Assembly (NCBI GenBank): GCA_017619935.1
Contig: JAFZRJ010000015.1
Coordinates: forward strand, 1 to 55,784
DNA length: 55,784 nt
Direction: 5' to 3'
Source: Muribaculaceae bacterium
Lineage (GTDB): Bacteria > Bacteroidota > Bacteroidia > Bacteroidales > Muribaculaceae
In this document: positions 27,388 through 36,046 of the stretch, piece by piece
How positions within the stretch are numbered: position 1 is the stretch's first letter
Layout of the letters: every line of letters starts with the position of its first letter
The notes under the pieces: generated by a model
What the model was told of the DNA's origin: nothing
Database searches by the model: none
Seen by the model: the letters and a program-made list of their open reading frames with translations, nothing else
Position numbers and translations under genes: made by a program

Positions 27388-29682
27388 ATGTTTACACCTA
27401 CTAAGAAAACCATCGCCTTGGGTGACGGACGTGAGATCACCCTGGAAACTGGAAAGCTTGCCAAGCAAGCCGATGGAGCTGTTGAATTAAGACTGGGCAA
27501 CACCATGTTGCTGGCTACAGTCGTTTCGGCCAAGGAGGCCGACGAGGGTGTCGATTTCATGCCCCTCACCGTTGAGTACAAAGAAAAATTCTCCGCTTTC
27601 GGACGTTTCCCCGGAGGATTCACCAAGCGCGAAGGTCGCGCCAGCGACTACGAAATCCTCACCGCGCGACTTGTCGACCGCGTTTTGAGGCCTTTGTTCC
27701 CCTCTAACTATCACGCCAACACCATCGTGCACATTCTCATGTTCTCGAGCGACGGCGTGGATGCACCCGACGCTCTGGCCGGACTCGCTGCTTCGGCAGC
27801 CATCGCCGTGAGCGACATTCCTTTTGAAGAGCCCATCTCTGAAGTGCGCGTAGCTCGCATTGACGGAAATTTCGTTATCGACCCTACTTTTGAGCAGATT
27901 GAAAAAGCTGACATGGAACTGATGGTAGGTGCGACGTATGACAATATCATGATGGTCGAAGGCGAAATGGACGAAGTGAGCGAAGATGACCTTATCGCTG
28001 CATTAAAGGCCGCACACGAGGCCATCAAGCCCATGTGCCTTATTCAGAAAGAACTGGCCAAGGAATTGGGCGTTGTCAAACGCGAATACTGCCATGAGGT
28101 GGACGATGAAGAAATTAAGGAGCGTCTGCGCAACGAGTGCTACCCCAAGTGCTATGCAGTAGCCAAGGCCGGCAGCGCCGACAAGCAGTGGCGCAACGAG
28201 CAATTCGACAAGGCACTTGAGGAGTTCATCGAGACCATCCCCGAGGAAGAACGCGAGGAGAAGACTCCTATGATCAATCGTTACTTCCACGATGTGCAAC
28301 GCGACGCCGTGCGCCGTTGCATCCTCGACGAGCACATCCGTCTCGACGGACGTAAGATGGACGAAATTCGACCCATCTCCTGCGAGCCCGACTATCTGCC
28401 TTACCCCCACGGTTCGGCCCTCTTCACACGCGGAGAGACTCAGGCGCTGGCAACCGTCACACTGGGCACCAAACTCGACGAGAAACTCATCGACGACGTG
28501 CTGCGTCATGAAAACGAACGTTTCTTGTTGCACTATAACTTCCCGTCGTTCTCTACCGGCGAGGCTCGCGCACCACGTGGTGTGAGCCGCCGCGAGATTG
28601 GCCACGGAAACCTGGCACATCGTGCGCTCAAGCGCATGTTGCCCGAAGACTTCCCCTACAGTTGCCGCATCGTGAGCGACATTCTCGAGTCCAACGGTTC
28701 TTCATCGATGGCTACTGTGTGCGCCGGTTGCATGGCTCTGCTTGATGCCGGTGTGAAACTGAGAAAGCCTGTGGCCGGTATCGCCATGGGTCTCATCACC
28801 GACGAAGGCAACGTGAAACACGCTGTGCTGAGCGACATCCTCGGTGACGAGGACCACCTCGGCGACATGGACTTCAAGGTCACCGGAACCGTCGATGGCA
28901 TCACTGCCACACAGATGGACATCAAGTGCGACGGACTGCCCTACGAAGTGCTTGAACAAGCGCTGCATCAGGCCAAAGAAGGTCGTCTGCACATCCTCAA
29001 ACTCATCAACGAGGCCATTCCCGAACCTCGTGAAGACTACAAGCCTCATGTGCCTCGCATTGTAGCCATGACGGTCGACAAAGAGTTTATCGGAGCCATT
29101 ATCGGTAAGGGTGGCGAGGTCATCCAAGGCATTCAGGAAGAGACCGGCACAGTCATCACCATCGACGAAATCGACGGCAAGGGCGAAATCGAAATCTCGG
29201 CTGCCAATGCCGACAGCATCAATGCCGCCGTTGAGCGCATCAAGGCCATTATCGCCGTGCCCGAGGAAGGTTCGGTTTACACCGGCACCGTGCGCTCGAT
29301 TCTGGAATTTGGCGCTTTTGTTGAGTTCATGCCTGGCCGTGACGGATTGCTCCACATCAGCGAAATCAGCTGGGATCGTCTGGCCGACATGGAGGCTTCA
29401 GGCTTGCACGAAGGCGACGAAGTCACCGTCAAGCTCATCGAGATTGACAAGAAGACCGGCAAGTATCGCCTGTCTATGCGCGCACTGCAAGAGAAGCCCG
29501 AAGGCTACGACGAACGTCGCAACGAGCGTCGTGCTCCTCGCGGCAATGGTGGTGGCGGTAACAATAACAACCGCAACGGTGGCAATCGTAACGGCGCTCC
29601 CCGCCGTGACGGCAACCGCGACCGTGGACCACGTCGTGACAACCGCCGTGACGTGCGCAACGAACGCCGCGACGACGAATAG
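27388..29682 (+). CDS. pnp: Polyribonucleotide nucleotidyltransferase (PNPase)
   Basis: The 764-residue enzyme degrades RNA 3' to 5' using phosphate. It has two RNase PH domains (about 10-230 and 320-540; the second carries the [13 protein letters not shown] and [15 protein letters not shown] active-site motifs), a KH domain (about 555-620, [16 protein letters not shown]) and an S1 domain (about 625-700). A final tail of about 57 residues is rich in Arg, Gly and Asn and looks disordered. The start at ATG 27388 follows the promoter at 27328-27358. A strong terminator follows at 29703. Confidence 0.96.
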   Translation: MFTPTKKTIALGDGREITLETGKLAKQADGAVELRLGNTMLLATVVSAKEADEGVDFMPLTVEYKEKFSAFGRFPGGFTKREGRASDYEILTARLVDRVLRPLFPSNYHANTIVHILMFSSDGVDAPDALAGLAASAAIAVSDIPFEEPISEVRVARIDGNFVIDPTFEQIEKADMELMVGATYDNIMMVEGEMDEVSEDDLIAALKAAHEAIKPMCLIQKELAKELGVVKREYCHEVDDEEIKERLRNECYPKCYAVAKAGSADKQWRNEQFDKALEEFIETIPEEEREEKTPMINRYFHDVQRDAVRRCILDEHIRLDGRKMDEIRPISCEPDYLPYPHGSALFTRGETQALATVTLGTKLDEKLIDDVLRHENERFLLHYNFPSFSTGEARAPRGVSRREIGHGNLAHRALKRMLPEDFPYSCRIVSDILESNGSSSMATVCAGCMALLDAGVKLRKPVAGIAMGLITDEGNVKHAVLSDILGDEDHLGDMDFKVTGTVDGITATQMDIKCDGLPYEVLEQALHQAKEGRLHILKLINEAIPEPREDYKPHVPRIVAMTVDKEFIGAIIGKGGEVIQGIQEETGTVITIDEIDGKGEIEISAANADSINAAVERIKAIIAVPEEGSVYTGTVRSILEFGAFVEFMPGRDGLLHISEISWDRLADMEASGLHEGDEVTVKLIEIDKKTGKYRLSMRALQEKPEGYDERRNERRAPRGNGGGGNNNNRNGGNRNGAPRRDGNRDRGPRRDNRRDVRNERRDDE

Positions 29683-29702
29683 TTCTCTATATCCGACAAC
29701 AT

Positions 29703-29735
29703 ATAGAGCCGCGACACACTCGCGGCTCTATTTTT
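29703..29735 (+). terminator. Rho-independent terminator between pnp and ispE
   Basis: Perfect 12-bp arms (29703-29714 and 29720-29731) enclose a 5-nt loop, followed by TTTTT. It is 20 nt after the pnp stop and only 22 nt before the ispE start. Confidence 0.85.
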
Positions 29736-29757
29736 GAAACCTACGCTAGCCGACAAC

Positions 29758-30579
29758 ATGATTACTTTTCCTAACGCTAAAATCAATTTGGGCCTGAACA
29801 TTGTGCAGCGCCGCGACGACGGTTACCACAACATTGAGACCGTTTTCTACCCTATCCCACTGACCGATGTGTTGGAAATCGTTCCGTCCGCCTCGGGTGA
29901 GACTTCACTCACCTGCTACGGCCGGCCCGTCGATTGCCCTGTTGAAAAAAACCTGGTCATGAAAGCTTTCAGACTCATGGAACGGGAATATGGGGTGCCT
30001 CCTGTTGAAATCCACCTCTACAAGCACATTCCCGACGGTGCAGGACTGGGCGGTGGTTCCAGCGACGCGTCTCACACCCTGCTCATGCTCAACGAGATGA
30101 ACAACTTGGGCCTTACCCGTGAACGTCTGGCCGAACTGGCCTCCACTCTCGGTGCCGACTGCCCGTTTTTCATCTACAATCGGCCCATGATGGCGACCGG
30201 CATCGGAGATGTGTTCACGCCTGTTGACCTGAATCTCAACGGATACACGCTTGCCCTCATCAAACCCGATGTCAGTGTACCCACGGCGCAGGCCTATGCC
30301 CGTGTTCAACCGGCACAACCGACCACCCACGTCGATGAAATTATCACATGGCCCATCGACATGTGGGACGGACAACTCAACAACGATTTCGAGCCGAGCG
30401 TGTTTGCTGCGCATCCACAGTTGTGGGGCATCAAGTTGCGGCTGCTTGAGGCTGGTGCCGTCTATGCCGCCATGTCGGGGTCAGGCTCGGCCATGTTTGG
30501 TATCTTCAAGGCTGACAATGTGACCGCCGACACTCTGGCGTTTGCTGACAATTGTGACACTTTCTGCTTGACACTTTAA
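29758..30579 (+). CDS. ispE: 4-diphosphocytidyl-2-C-methyl-D-erythritol kinase
   Basis: The 273-residue GHMP kinase starts MITFPNAKINLGLNI, with the ATP-binding GAGLGGGSSDASHTLL near residue 95 and the C-terminal AMSGSGSAMFGIF near residue 238. It phosphorylates CDP-methylerythritol in the non-mevalonate isoprenoid pathway. ATG 29758 is chosen because the TTG at 29734 lies in the U-tract of the pnp terminator. No promoter fits between the terminator and the start, so read-through from pnp or an internal promoter is needed. Confidence 0.93.
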   Translation: MITFPNAKINLGLNIVQRRDDGYHNIETVFYPIPLTDVLEIVPSASGETSLTCYGRPVDCPVEKNLVMKAFRLMEREYGVPPVEIHLYKHIPDGAGLGGGSSDASHTLLMLNEMNNLGLTRERLAELASTLGADCPFFIYNRPMMATGIGDVFTPVDLNLNGYTLALIKPDVSVPTAQAYARVQPAQPTTHVDEIITWPIDMWDGQLNNDFEPSVFAAHPQLWGIKLRLLEAGAVYAAMSGSGSAMFGIFKADNVTADTLAFADNCDTFCLTL

Positions 30580-30611
30580 CCCATTTTGGTCATGAGACCT
30601 ATTTGGCTTGA

Positions 30612-30626
30612 TGGCATGATTTTTGC
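30612..30626 (+). promoter_or_regulatory. Possible sigma-54 promoter before grpE-dnaJ
   Basis: TGGCATGATTTTTGC matches the sigma-54 pattern TGGCAC-N5-TTGC with correct GG-to-GC spacing and one mismatch in the -24 element. It would start transcription about 25 nt before the grpE ATG. A Bacteroidetes-type alternative (TTTG 30602-30605, TAATTGTT at 30629) has wrong spacing and a mismatched -7 box. Confidence 0.3.
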
Positions 30627-30662
30627 CCTAATTGTTGTCAGAAAAATTTAATACAACTAGAT

Positions 30663-31247
30663 ATGAGCAAGAAGAAAAAAGACATGAAGCAGGAAGAGCT
30701 TCAAGAAGAAATGGAAAACGTGCAGCCCGCAGCCGAACAAGAAACGCCACAGGAGACGACCGACGAGGAATCACAGCCCGAAGAGGAAACTCCCGAAAGC
30801 GTAATCGAAAAGTTGCAGGCTCAACTGGCTAAGGAAAAGAAAGAATACCTGTTCCTCATGGCCGACTTCGACAACTATCGCAAGCGCACCCTCAAGGAAA
30901 AACAGGAAATGCTTAAAAACGGTGCCGAGCGCGCCATGCTGGAACTGTTGCCCGTGGTCGACGACTTCGAGCGTGCCATCGACGCGATGGACAAAAGCGA
31001 GGACATCGACAGCATGAAAGAAGGGGTCAAACTCATCTACAACAAATTTGTCAAATACCTTGAGCACAACAACGTCAAGCCCATCGAAAGTACGGGAAAA
31101 GACTTTGATGCCGACATTCATGAAGCCATCACCATGTTCCCCGCCCCCAGCGAAGACATGAAAGGCAAAGTGGTCGACACCACACTCAAGGGCTACATGA
31201 TTAACGACAAAGTGCTGCGCCACGCCAAGGTGGTCGTGGGACAATAA
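30663..31247 (+). CDS. grpE: GrpE, nucleotide-exchange factor for DnaK
   Basis: The 194-residue protein has an acidic, Glu/Gln-rich disordered N-terminus (about 1-50), a long coiled coil (about 55-110, ending with LMADFDNYRKRT), and a C-terminal beta domain ending VLRHAKVVVGQ. It drives ADP release from DnaK. It is immediately followed by dnaJ (24 nt), a common chaperone pair; dnaK is not in the window. Confidence 0.95.
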   Translation: MSKKKKDMKQEELQEEMENVQPAAEQETPQETTDEESQPEEETPESVIEKLQAQLAKEKKEYLFLMADFDNYRKRTLKEKQEMLKNGAERAMLELLPVVDDFERAIDAMDKSEDIDSMKEGVKLIYNKFVKYLEHNNVKPIESTGKDFDADIHEAITMFPAPSEDMKGKVVDTTLKGYMINDKVLRHAKVVVGQ

Positions 31248-31271
31248 TAACCGAAACAAGATCTTACCGAC

Positions 31272-32441
31272 ATGGCAAACAAGAGAGACTACTACGAGGT
31301 ACTTGGAGTTGATAAAAACGCCAGTACCGACGACATCAAGAAAGCCTACAAGAAACTTGCCCTCAAATATCACCCCGACCGTCAGCACGACAAAAGTGAT
31401 GCCGAGAAGAAGGATGCCGAGGAAAAATTCAAAGAGGCAGCCGAGGCCTATAGCGTGCTGAGCGACAACGACAAGCGAGCACGCTACGACCAGTTCGGTT
31501 TTGCCGGCGACCAGATGGGTGGTGCCGGTGGTTTCGGTGGTTTCGACATTAATGACATCCTGAACTCGGTCTTTGGCGGAGGTTTCAACTTCGGTGGATT
31601 CGGAGGTTTTAGTGGATTCGGAGGCGGTGGTTCACAGCAACGTGTGAACCGCGGCACTGACCTGCGTGTGCGCGTGAAAGTCACGCTGGCCGATGTGGCA
31701 CATGGCGTGGAAAAAAAGCTCAAGATTCCGCGCATGGTTTCTTGCAGCGCATGTAGGGGAACGGGCGCGAAAAATGGCACCGCACAGGAAACCTGCCCCA
31801 CTTGTCACGGCAGCGGTGTGGAAGTGGTCACACGGCGCACCATGTTCGGCGTGATGCAGCAACAGTCGCACTGCCACACTTGCGGCGGTAGCGGTAAAAT
31901 CATCAAGGAGCGTTGCCCCGAGTGCGGCGGTAAAGGCCTCAAGAGAAAAGAGGAGATTGTTTCGGTCAACATCCCTGCAGGCGTAGCCGAAGGTATGATG
32001 CTCAAGATGAGCGGACGTGGCAATGAAGCACCCGGCGGAGGCATTCCCGGCGATTTGCTTATCGTGATTGAAGAAATCGCCGACAACCAACTGGTGCGTG
32101 ACGGCAACGACATCATCTACAACCTCATGCTTGACTTCCCCACCGCGGTGTTCGGCGGAAAGGTCGATGTTCCCACAGTGGACGGACAAGCCCGCGTCAC
32201 CATCAAGGCAGGAACCCAACCCGGCACTGTGCTTCGGTTGCGAGGCAAAGGCCTCCCCGACCCCAACCAGTATGGCAAGGGCGATGAACTCATCAACGTC
32301 ATGGTTTATGTTCCCGAAGCACTCAACGCCGACGAGCGCAAAGCCGTCGAAGTGCTCAAAGATTCCAATTCGGGAAACATCAAGCCCACCGAGAGCACTC
32401 GCAGCCGCATCTTCAGCCGACTTCGTCACATCTTTGAATAA
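31272..32441 (+). CDS. dnaJ: DnaJ co-chaperone
   Basis: This 389-residue protein has all type-I DnaJ parts: a J domain (residues 1-75, with the HPD triad in KYHPDRQ that stimulates DnaK ATPase), a Gly/Phe-rich linker (about 80-125), four CxxCxGxG zinc-finger repeats (about 155-225, starting CSACRGTG), and the C-terminal substrate-binding domains. It sits downstream of grpE in the same operon and 9 nt before the pseudouridine synthase gene. Confidence 0.96.
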   Translation: MANKRDYYEVLGVDKNASTDDIKKAYKKLALKYHPDRQHDKSDAEKKDAEEKFKEAAEAYSVLSDNDKRARYDQFGFAGDQMGGAGGFGGFDINDILNSVFGGGFNFGGFGGFSGFGGGGSQQRVNRGTDLRVRVKVTLADVAHGVEKKLKIPRMVSCSACRGTGAKNGTAQETCPTCHGSGVEVVTRRTMFGVMQQQSHCHTCGGSGKIIKERCPECGGKGLKRKEEIVSVNIPAGVAEGMMLKMSGRGNEAPGGGIPGDLLIVIEEIADNQLVRDGNDIIYNLMLDFPTAVFGGKVDVPTVDGQARVTIKAGTQPGTVLRLRGKGLPDPNQYGKGDELINVMVYVPEALNADERKAVEVLKDSNSGNIKPTESTRSRIFSRLRHIFE

Positions 32442-32450
32442 CATTTACTC

Positions 32451-33371
32451 ATGAACAGGCAACACAACCACCGAGTGCCACGAGCCACCGACAAGTCAAC
32501 CGCTTTCACCGCCCGCGAGGAAATGGGGCTGCTCGATTTCGTCATGAAAAGCCTTGACGGCATCAGCCGCAACAAGGCCAAAAGCATCCTCACCAAGGGC
32601 GGAGTAACCATCGATGGACGTACCCAGACGCACCACGACTTTCGCGTGATGCCTGGAAATGTGGTCACCATCAGCAGGCATCCTCGCTCTATGGCCGAAC
32701 GCACACCGCACTTCGACATCGTTTACGAAGACCCATACCTCGTGGTAGTGGACAAAGCACCGGGCGTGCTCTCGATGGGCGTGGGCGCGGGAAGCCTCAA
32801 CATGAAATCGTTGCTTGACCGACATTTCACCGACACGCACCAGCGATGCACCGCCCACGTTGTGCACCGCTTGGACTGCCGCACCTCGGGTCTTATGGTT
32901 TATGCAAAGAGCGTCGAGGTGCAGCAAGCCTTCACGCAAGACTGGCGAGGCGTGGTCAACGACCGCCGCTATGTGGCCGTGGTCGATGGTTTGATGGAGA
33001 AAGAAGAAGGACGTGTCGAGAGCTGGCTCAAAGACACGCCCAACATGAAAGTGGTGAGCAGCCCCACCAACAACGGCGGCAAGCATGCTATCACCACTTG
33101 GCGCGTGCTGGAAAAAGCGCAGGAGCACACACTCATCGAACTCAAACTGTTCACCGGTCGCAAAAACCAGATTCGCGTTCACATGCGTGACATCGGACAC
33201 CCCGTCACGGGTGACGGAAAATATGGCCGACAGACCAAACCCGGCAGTCGTCACTGCCTGCACGCCATCCGCTTGGCTTTCACTCACCCTGTCACCGGCG
33301 AACAGCTATTTTTCGAGACCCCCATCCCCGACCACTTCATCCAGCAACTCCACTCTCCCTTACACGAATAA
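32451..33371 (+). CDS. RluA-family 23S/tRNA pseudouridine synthase
   Basis: This 306-residue protein has an N-terminal S4 RNA-binding domain (about 25-85) and an RluA catalytic domain. The active-site motif is HVVHRLDCRTSGLMV near residue 137, with the catalytic Asp in HRLD, and TGRKNQIRVHM near residue 233. It isomerises uridine to pseudouridine in structural RNA; the exact RNA site cannot be told. It follows dnaJ by 9 nt and is probably co-transcribed with it. Confidence 0.9.
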   Translation: MNRQHNHRVPRATDKSTAFTAREEMGLLDFVMKSLDGISRNKAKSILTKGGVTIDGRTQTHHDFRVMPGNVVTISRHPRSMAERTPHFDIVYEDPYLVVVDKAPGVLSMGVGAGSLNMKSLLDRHFTDTHQRCTAHVVHRLDCRTSGLMVYAKSVEVQQAFTQDWRGVVNDRRYVAVVDGLMEKEEGRVESWLKDTPNMKVVSSPTNNGGKHAITTWRVLEKAQEHTLIELKLFTGRKNQIRVHMRDIGHPVTGDGKYGRQTKPGSRHCLHAIRLAFTHPVTGEQLFFETPIPDHFIQQLHSPLHE

Positions 33372-33482
33372 GGGAGACGTCGCACAAGACAATGGGCAGG
33401 CTCTCATGGTCCATTATCTTATTAAATGTTAATATTTCAAAATTAGACCATAACAAATAATGGCTGGTTGTCATTAAATGTG

Positions 33483-33490
33483 TACCTTTG
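33483..33490 (+). promoter_or_regulatory. -7 box for rpsO
   Basis: TACCTTTG matches TAnnTTTG. The nearest TTG (33468-33470) is only 12 nt upstream, so the -33 element is unclear. Leader about 30 nt. Confidence 0.4.
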
Positions 33491-33528
33491 CAGTCGCAAT
33501 TTTGCAAATCAATCAATAATTAATCGTA

Positions 33529-33804
33529 ATGTACTTAGATTCAGAGAAAAAGAAAGAGATCTTCGGAACGTACGGTGCCAGCAATACTGATACTGGGTCT
33601 CCCGAGGCACAGATTGCATTATTCTCTTACCGTATTTCCCACTTGACCGAGCACTTGAAGGTCAACAAGAAAGATCATACGACTCAACGTGCACTGAAGA
33701 TGCTTGTAGGTAAGCGTCGCAAATTGCTCGATTACCTGATGCGTAAGGACATCAACCGCTATCGTGCCCTCATCGCTAAGAAAGAGCTCGGTATCCGCAA
33801 GTAA
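33529..33804 (+). CDS. rpsO: 30S ribosomal protein S15
   Basis: The 91-residue protein has the S15 fold signature from TGSPEAQIALFSYRI through LVGKRRKLLDYL. It binds 16S rRNA early in 30S assembly. It is a single-gene transcript with a terminator 27 nt after the stop. In many bacteria it is next to pnp; here pnp lies about 6 kb upstream on the same strand. Confidence 0.97.
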   Translation: MYLDSEKKKEIFGTYGASNTDTGSPEAQIALFSYRISHLTEHLKVNKKDHTTQRALKMLVGKRRKLLDYLMRKDINRYRALIAKKELGIRK

Positions 33805-33830
33805 TTCGGTTCACGACATCGTAACCACAA

Positions 33831-33870
33831 AAAAGCGTTGCTTCCCAATGGACGGCAACGCTTCTTTTTT
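33831..33870. terminator. Terminator between rpsO and cardiolipin synthase
   Basis: Arms AAGCGTTGC (33833-33841) and GCAACGCTT (33855-33863) pair perfectly; A-rich and T-rich flanks (CTTTTTT) suit termination from both sides. The two genes are convergent. Confidence 0.85.
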
Positions 33871-33886
33871 ACTTTCGTGTGAGTGC

Positions 33887-35338
33887 TTAGAGGATGGGGC
33901 TCATGAGACGCAAGACGCTCTCGGCGGCCTTGACCAACAACGGACGACGGCGCCAATGGCTCAGAATGATGCGCGTACACTGACGTTGGTCCGCCAGGAA
34001 TATGGCTTTCATCCGCTGGTTAAATTCTTTGCTGTAAACCAACACGTTGCACTCAAAATTATGCTCAAAACTGCGGAAGTCAAAGTTGGTGCTTCCGGTG
34101 GTCGCGAAATCATCATCCACAATCACCGCTTTGGCATGCATCATCGTAGGTTCATAGAAATATATCTTGATACCGGCCGTCAAGCACTCCTTGAGAAAAC
34201 TGCCCGCAGCCAAGCGCAACAGGCGGCTGTCGGTCTTACGCGGTAGCATCAGCCGCACATCCACCCCGCTCAGCGCCGACGATTGAAGTGCCTTAAGCAA
34301 CGCGTCGCTAGGCAAGAAATAGGGGGTCTGGATATAGACGCACTTCTTGGCGTCGGCAATGGCTTTCAAGAATGCGAAGGAGATGTTGCTCCACTGCCCC
34401 ATGGGGCCGCTGGCAAGCACTTGGACCACATCATTACCGGGGTTCACGGCTTTTGCATCATTGGCAGGAACCGGCAGCGACAGCAAACCTCGCTTCATAA
34501 AATTCCAATCGACAGCAAACGTGAACTCCAAACCCGCCACAGCCGGGCCAGTGATGCGCAGATGCGTATCGCGCCACGCCGTCATGTTCTTGGAGCCTGT
34601 CACATACCGGTCGGCGATGTTCATGCCTCCGATGTAGCCTATACTACCGTCAATCACCACCAGTTTGCGGTGATTGCGCCAGTTCAAGCGATTGGCTAGT
34701 TGGGTGAAAGTGATGCGTAAGAAGGCATGGGCATCCACCCCTTCACGGCGCATACGCTGGAAAAATGCCGCGTTGATGGTAAACGACCCCACATGGTCGT
34801 AGATGACACGCACTTCAACGCCCTCGCTCGCTTTCTGCACGAGCAAGTCGCGCATCTCATGACCTATGACGTCGTTTTCGAAGATGTAATACTGCAAGTG
34901 AATATAGGATTTGGCATCCAGCATGTCACGTTTCAACGCATCGAATTTCTCTTGTCCGCTAGTGAAAATGTCGATGTGGTTTCCCACATAATATGGTGCC
35001 CCGGCCAGTGACTTGGCTAACCGTATCTGCTGGTGGCTGATGTCGGACAAATGCAAATCATCGATTCTTGCCGGCTCCGGGTCGGTATAGGCCCGTAACC
35101 GGCGTTGATCCTTGCGGGAAATCATGTGAACACTTTTGAGCGACCTCCCAAAAAAGAAATAGAGCACAAGTCCTACTGCCGGCAACAGCAGCAGCACGGT
35201 CACCCACGCCAACGATTTTACTGGATTGCGGTTCTCCCCTATCACCACGCCTATCGTTCCCAAAACAGTAATAGCATACACCGCCATGAGAACGTTGTAA
35301 AGCACATGAGCATATGGGAATAATTCGGCTAGAATCAT
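33887..35338 (-). CDS. cls: Cardiolipin synthase (phospholipase-D type)
   Basis: The 483-residue membrane enzyme has two N-terminal transmembrane helices (about 10-60) and two PLD motifs: HRKLVVIDGSIGYIGG near residue 220 and HAKAVIVDDDFATTGSTNFD near residue 400. It joins two phosphatidylglycerols (or PG and PE) into cardiolipin at the inner membrane. It starts 7 nt after the stop of the 103-residue T9SS-sorting-domain gene, so both probably share the promoter at 35667-35698. Confidence 0.93.
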   Translation of the reverse strand: MILAELFPYAHVLYNVLMAVYAITVLGTIGVVIGENRNPVKSLAWVTVLLLLPAVGLVLYFFFGRSLKSVHMISRKDQRRLRAYTDPEPARIDDLHLSDISHQQIRLAKSLAGAPYYVGNHIDIFTSGQEKFDALKRDMLDAKSYIHLQYYIFENDVIGHEMRDLLVQKASEGVEVRVIYDHVGSFTINAAFFQRMRREGVDAHAFLRITFTQLANRLNWRNHRKLVVIDGSIGYIGGMNIADRYVTGSKNMTAWRDTHLRITGPAVAGLEFTFAVDWNFMKRGLLSLPVPANDAKAVNPGNDVVQVLASGPMGQWSNISFAFLKAIADAKKCVYIQTPYFLPSDALLKALQSSALSGVDVRLMLPRKTDSRLLRLAAGSFLKECLTAGIKIYFYEPTMMHAKAVIVDDDFATTGSTNFDFRSFEHNFECNVLVYSKEFNQRMKAIFLADQRQCTRIILSHWRRRPLLVKAAESVLRLMSPIL

Positions 35339-35345
35339 CTATCAG

Positions 35346-35657
35346 TTATCTCACCACCACCTTGCGCGACCACTGATTGGCGCAGCGCACAATATAGAAC
35401 CCCTTGGGGATTTCTACAGCTGTTTGAGAGTCAGCCGAAACGCGCACCGTGCGCAACAACTGACCTGTGATGGAGTAGATGTTGAACACCGCATCGTTGC
35501 TACCGGCCGTGAGGTAGATGCGCCCCACTCCACCCTGAACAGATGCGTCGGCATTCTTCACCTGCTCCATGCGTTGTGCCACGGTATCGGGCCCAGCAAC
35601 AACCGACGGTACTGCCAGCACCGCACAAAATAGTCCTATGATTAGTGTTCGTTTCAT
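35346..35657 (-). CDS. Mini T9SS type-A sorting-domain protein, almost without cargo
   Basis: The 103-residue protein has the signal peptide MKRTLIIGLFCAVLAVPSVVA, then about 20 residues, then a T9SS type-A C-terminal domain (about residues 40-103: AVFNIYSITGQLLRTVRV, IPKGFYIVRCANQWSRKVVVR). In T9SS proteins this domain directs export and anchoring of a much larger passenger. Here almost nothing else is present. An upstream ATG at 35795 is rejected because it lies before the promoter. Seven nt separate it from cls. Confidence 0.75.
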   Translation of the reverse strand: MKRTLIIGLFCAVLAVPSVVAGPDTVAQRMEQVKNADASVQGGVGRIYLTAGSNDAVFNIYSITGQLLRTVRVSADSQTAVEIPKGFYIVRCANQWSRKVVVR

Positions 35658-35666
35658 CTCAACTTG

Positions 35667-35698
35667 CAAAGTTACTGCGATTAGCCGAAATAAACAAA
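35667..35698 (-). promoter_or_regulatory. Promoter for the mini-sorting-domain/cls unit
   Basis: On the minus strand TTTG (35698-35695) and TAACTTTG (35674-35667) are 20 nt apart, an exact consensus match. Leader of a few nt to ATG 35657. It is overlapped by a perfect inverted repeat. Confidence 0.6.
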
Positions 35699-35706
35699 TC
35701 GCAGTA
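35673..35706. promoter_or_regulatory. Perfect 10-bp inverted repeat over the promoter, candidate operator
   Basis: TACTGCGATT (35673-35682) and AATCGCAGTA (35697-35706) are perfect inverted repeats with a 14-nt spacer. The left arm overlaps the -7 box edge and the right arm overlaps the -33 box. Arms in this position suggest a dimeric regulator binding site. Confidence 0.5.
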
Positions 35707-35807
35707 CATTTTTTTACGTTTTTTATATTCACCGACAAATGAAAAAAGCATGTCCCTTTGTCGCAATAATCTGTTAGCGACTGCGTTATTATCAAAAAAG
35801 CATCGTT

Positions 35808-36032
35808 ATGAAAAGAATACTTTCTTCATTTCGAGTGCGATGCGTCCTCGCATTTTTCATCATCCTCTCTTTGCGGGTGGCGTGGTGTAGACTCATACCG
35901 AGCGATGACCCTGAGGGTAGCAATTTGCTGGTGAATGTGGTGTTTGCACTCATCCTCACGGGCATGTATGCCGTAGCGGACTACATAGTGACCAAAAAAG
36001 TGAAAAGACACAAAAAAGCTAATCAGCGGTAA
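35808..36032 (+). CDS. Small membrane protein, unknown function
   Basis: The 74-residue protein has two predicted transmembrane segments (about 12-27 and 40-58) and a very basic C-terminus (KKVKRHKKANQR). I recognise no family. It is divergent from the mini T9SS gene and ends 15 nt before the 3' end of the M6 protease gene. No good TAnnTTTG box precedes it, so support comes mainly from the plausible start MKRILSS and its composition. Confidence 0.5.
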   Translation: MKRILSSFRVRCVLAFFIILSLRVAWCRLIPSDDPEGSNLLVNVVFALILTGMYAVADYIVTKKVKRHKKANQR

Positions 36033-36046
36033 TAACAATGTGCTGG

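Noticed and set aside
28003-29355. Two long open frames antisense to pnp
   Set aside because: Shadow frames of a highly conserved gene; no promoter or recognisable domain.
30663-33371. Insertion of a mobile element in the chaperone operon
   Set aside because: All three genes are intact, closely spaced and of uniform composition.
35658-35795. Longer version of the mini T9SS protein (149 residues)
   Set aside because: The extra N-terminus would start upstream of the promoter and would bury the signal peptide.
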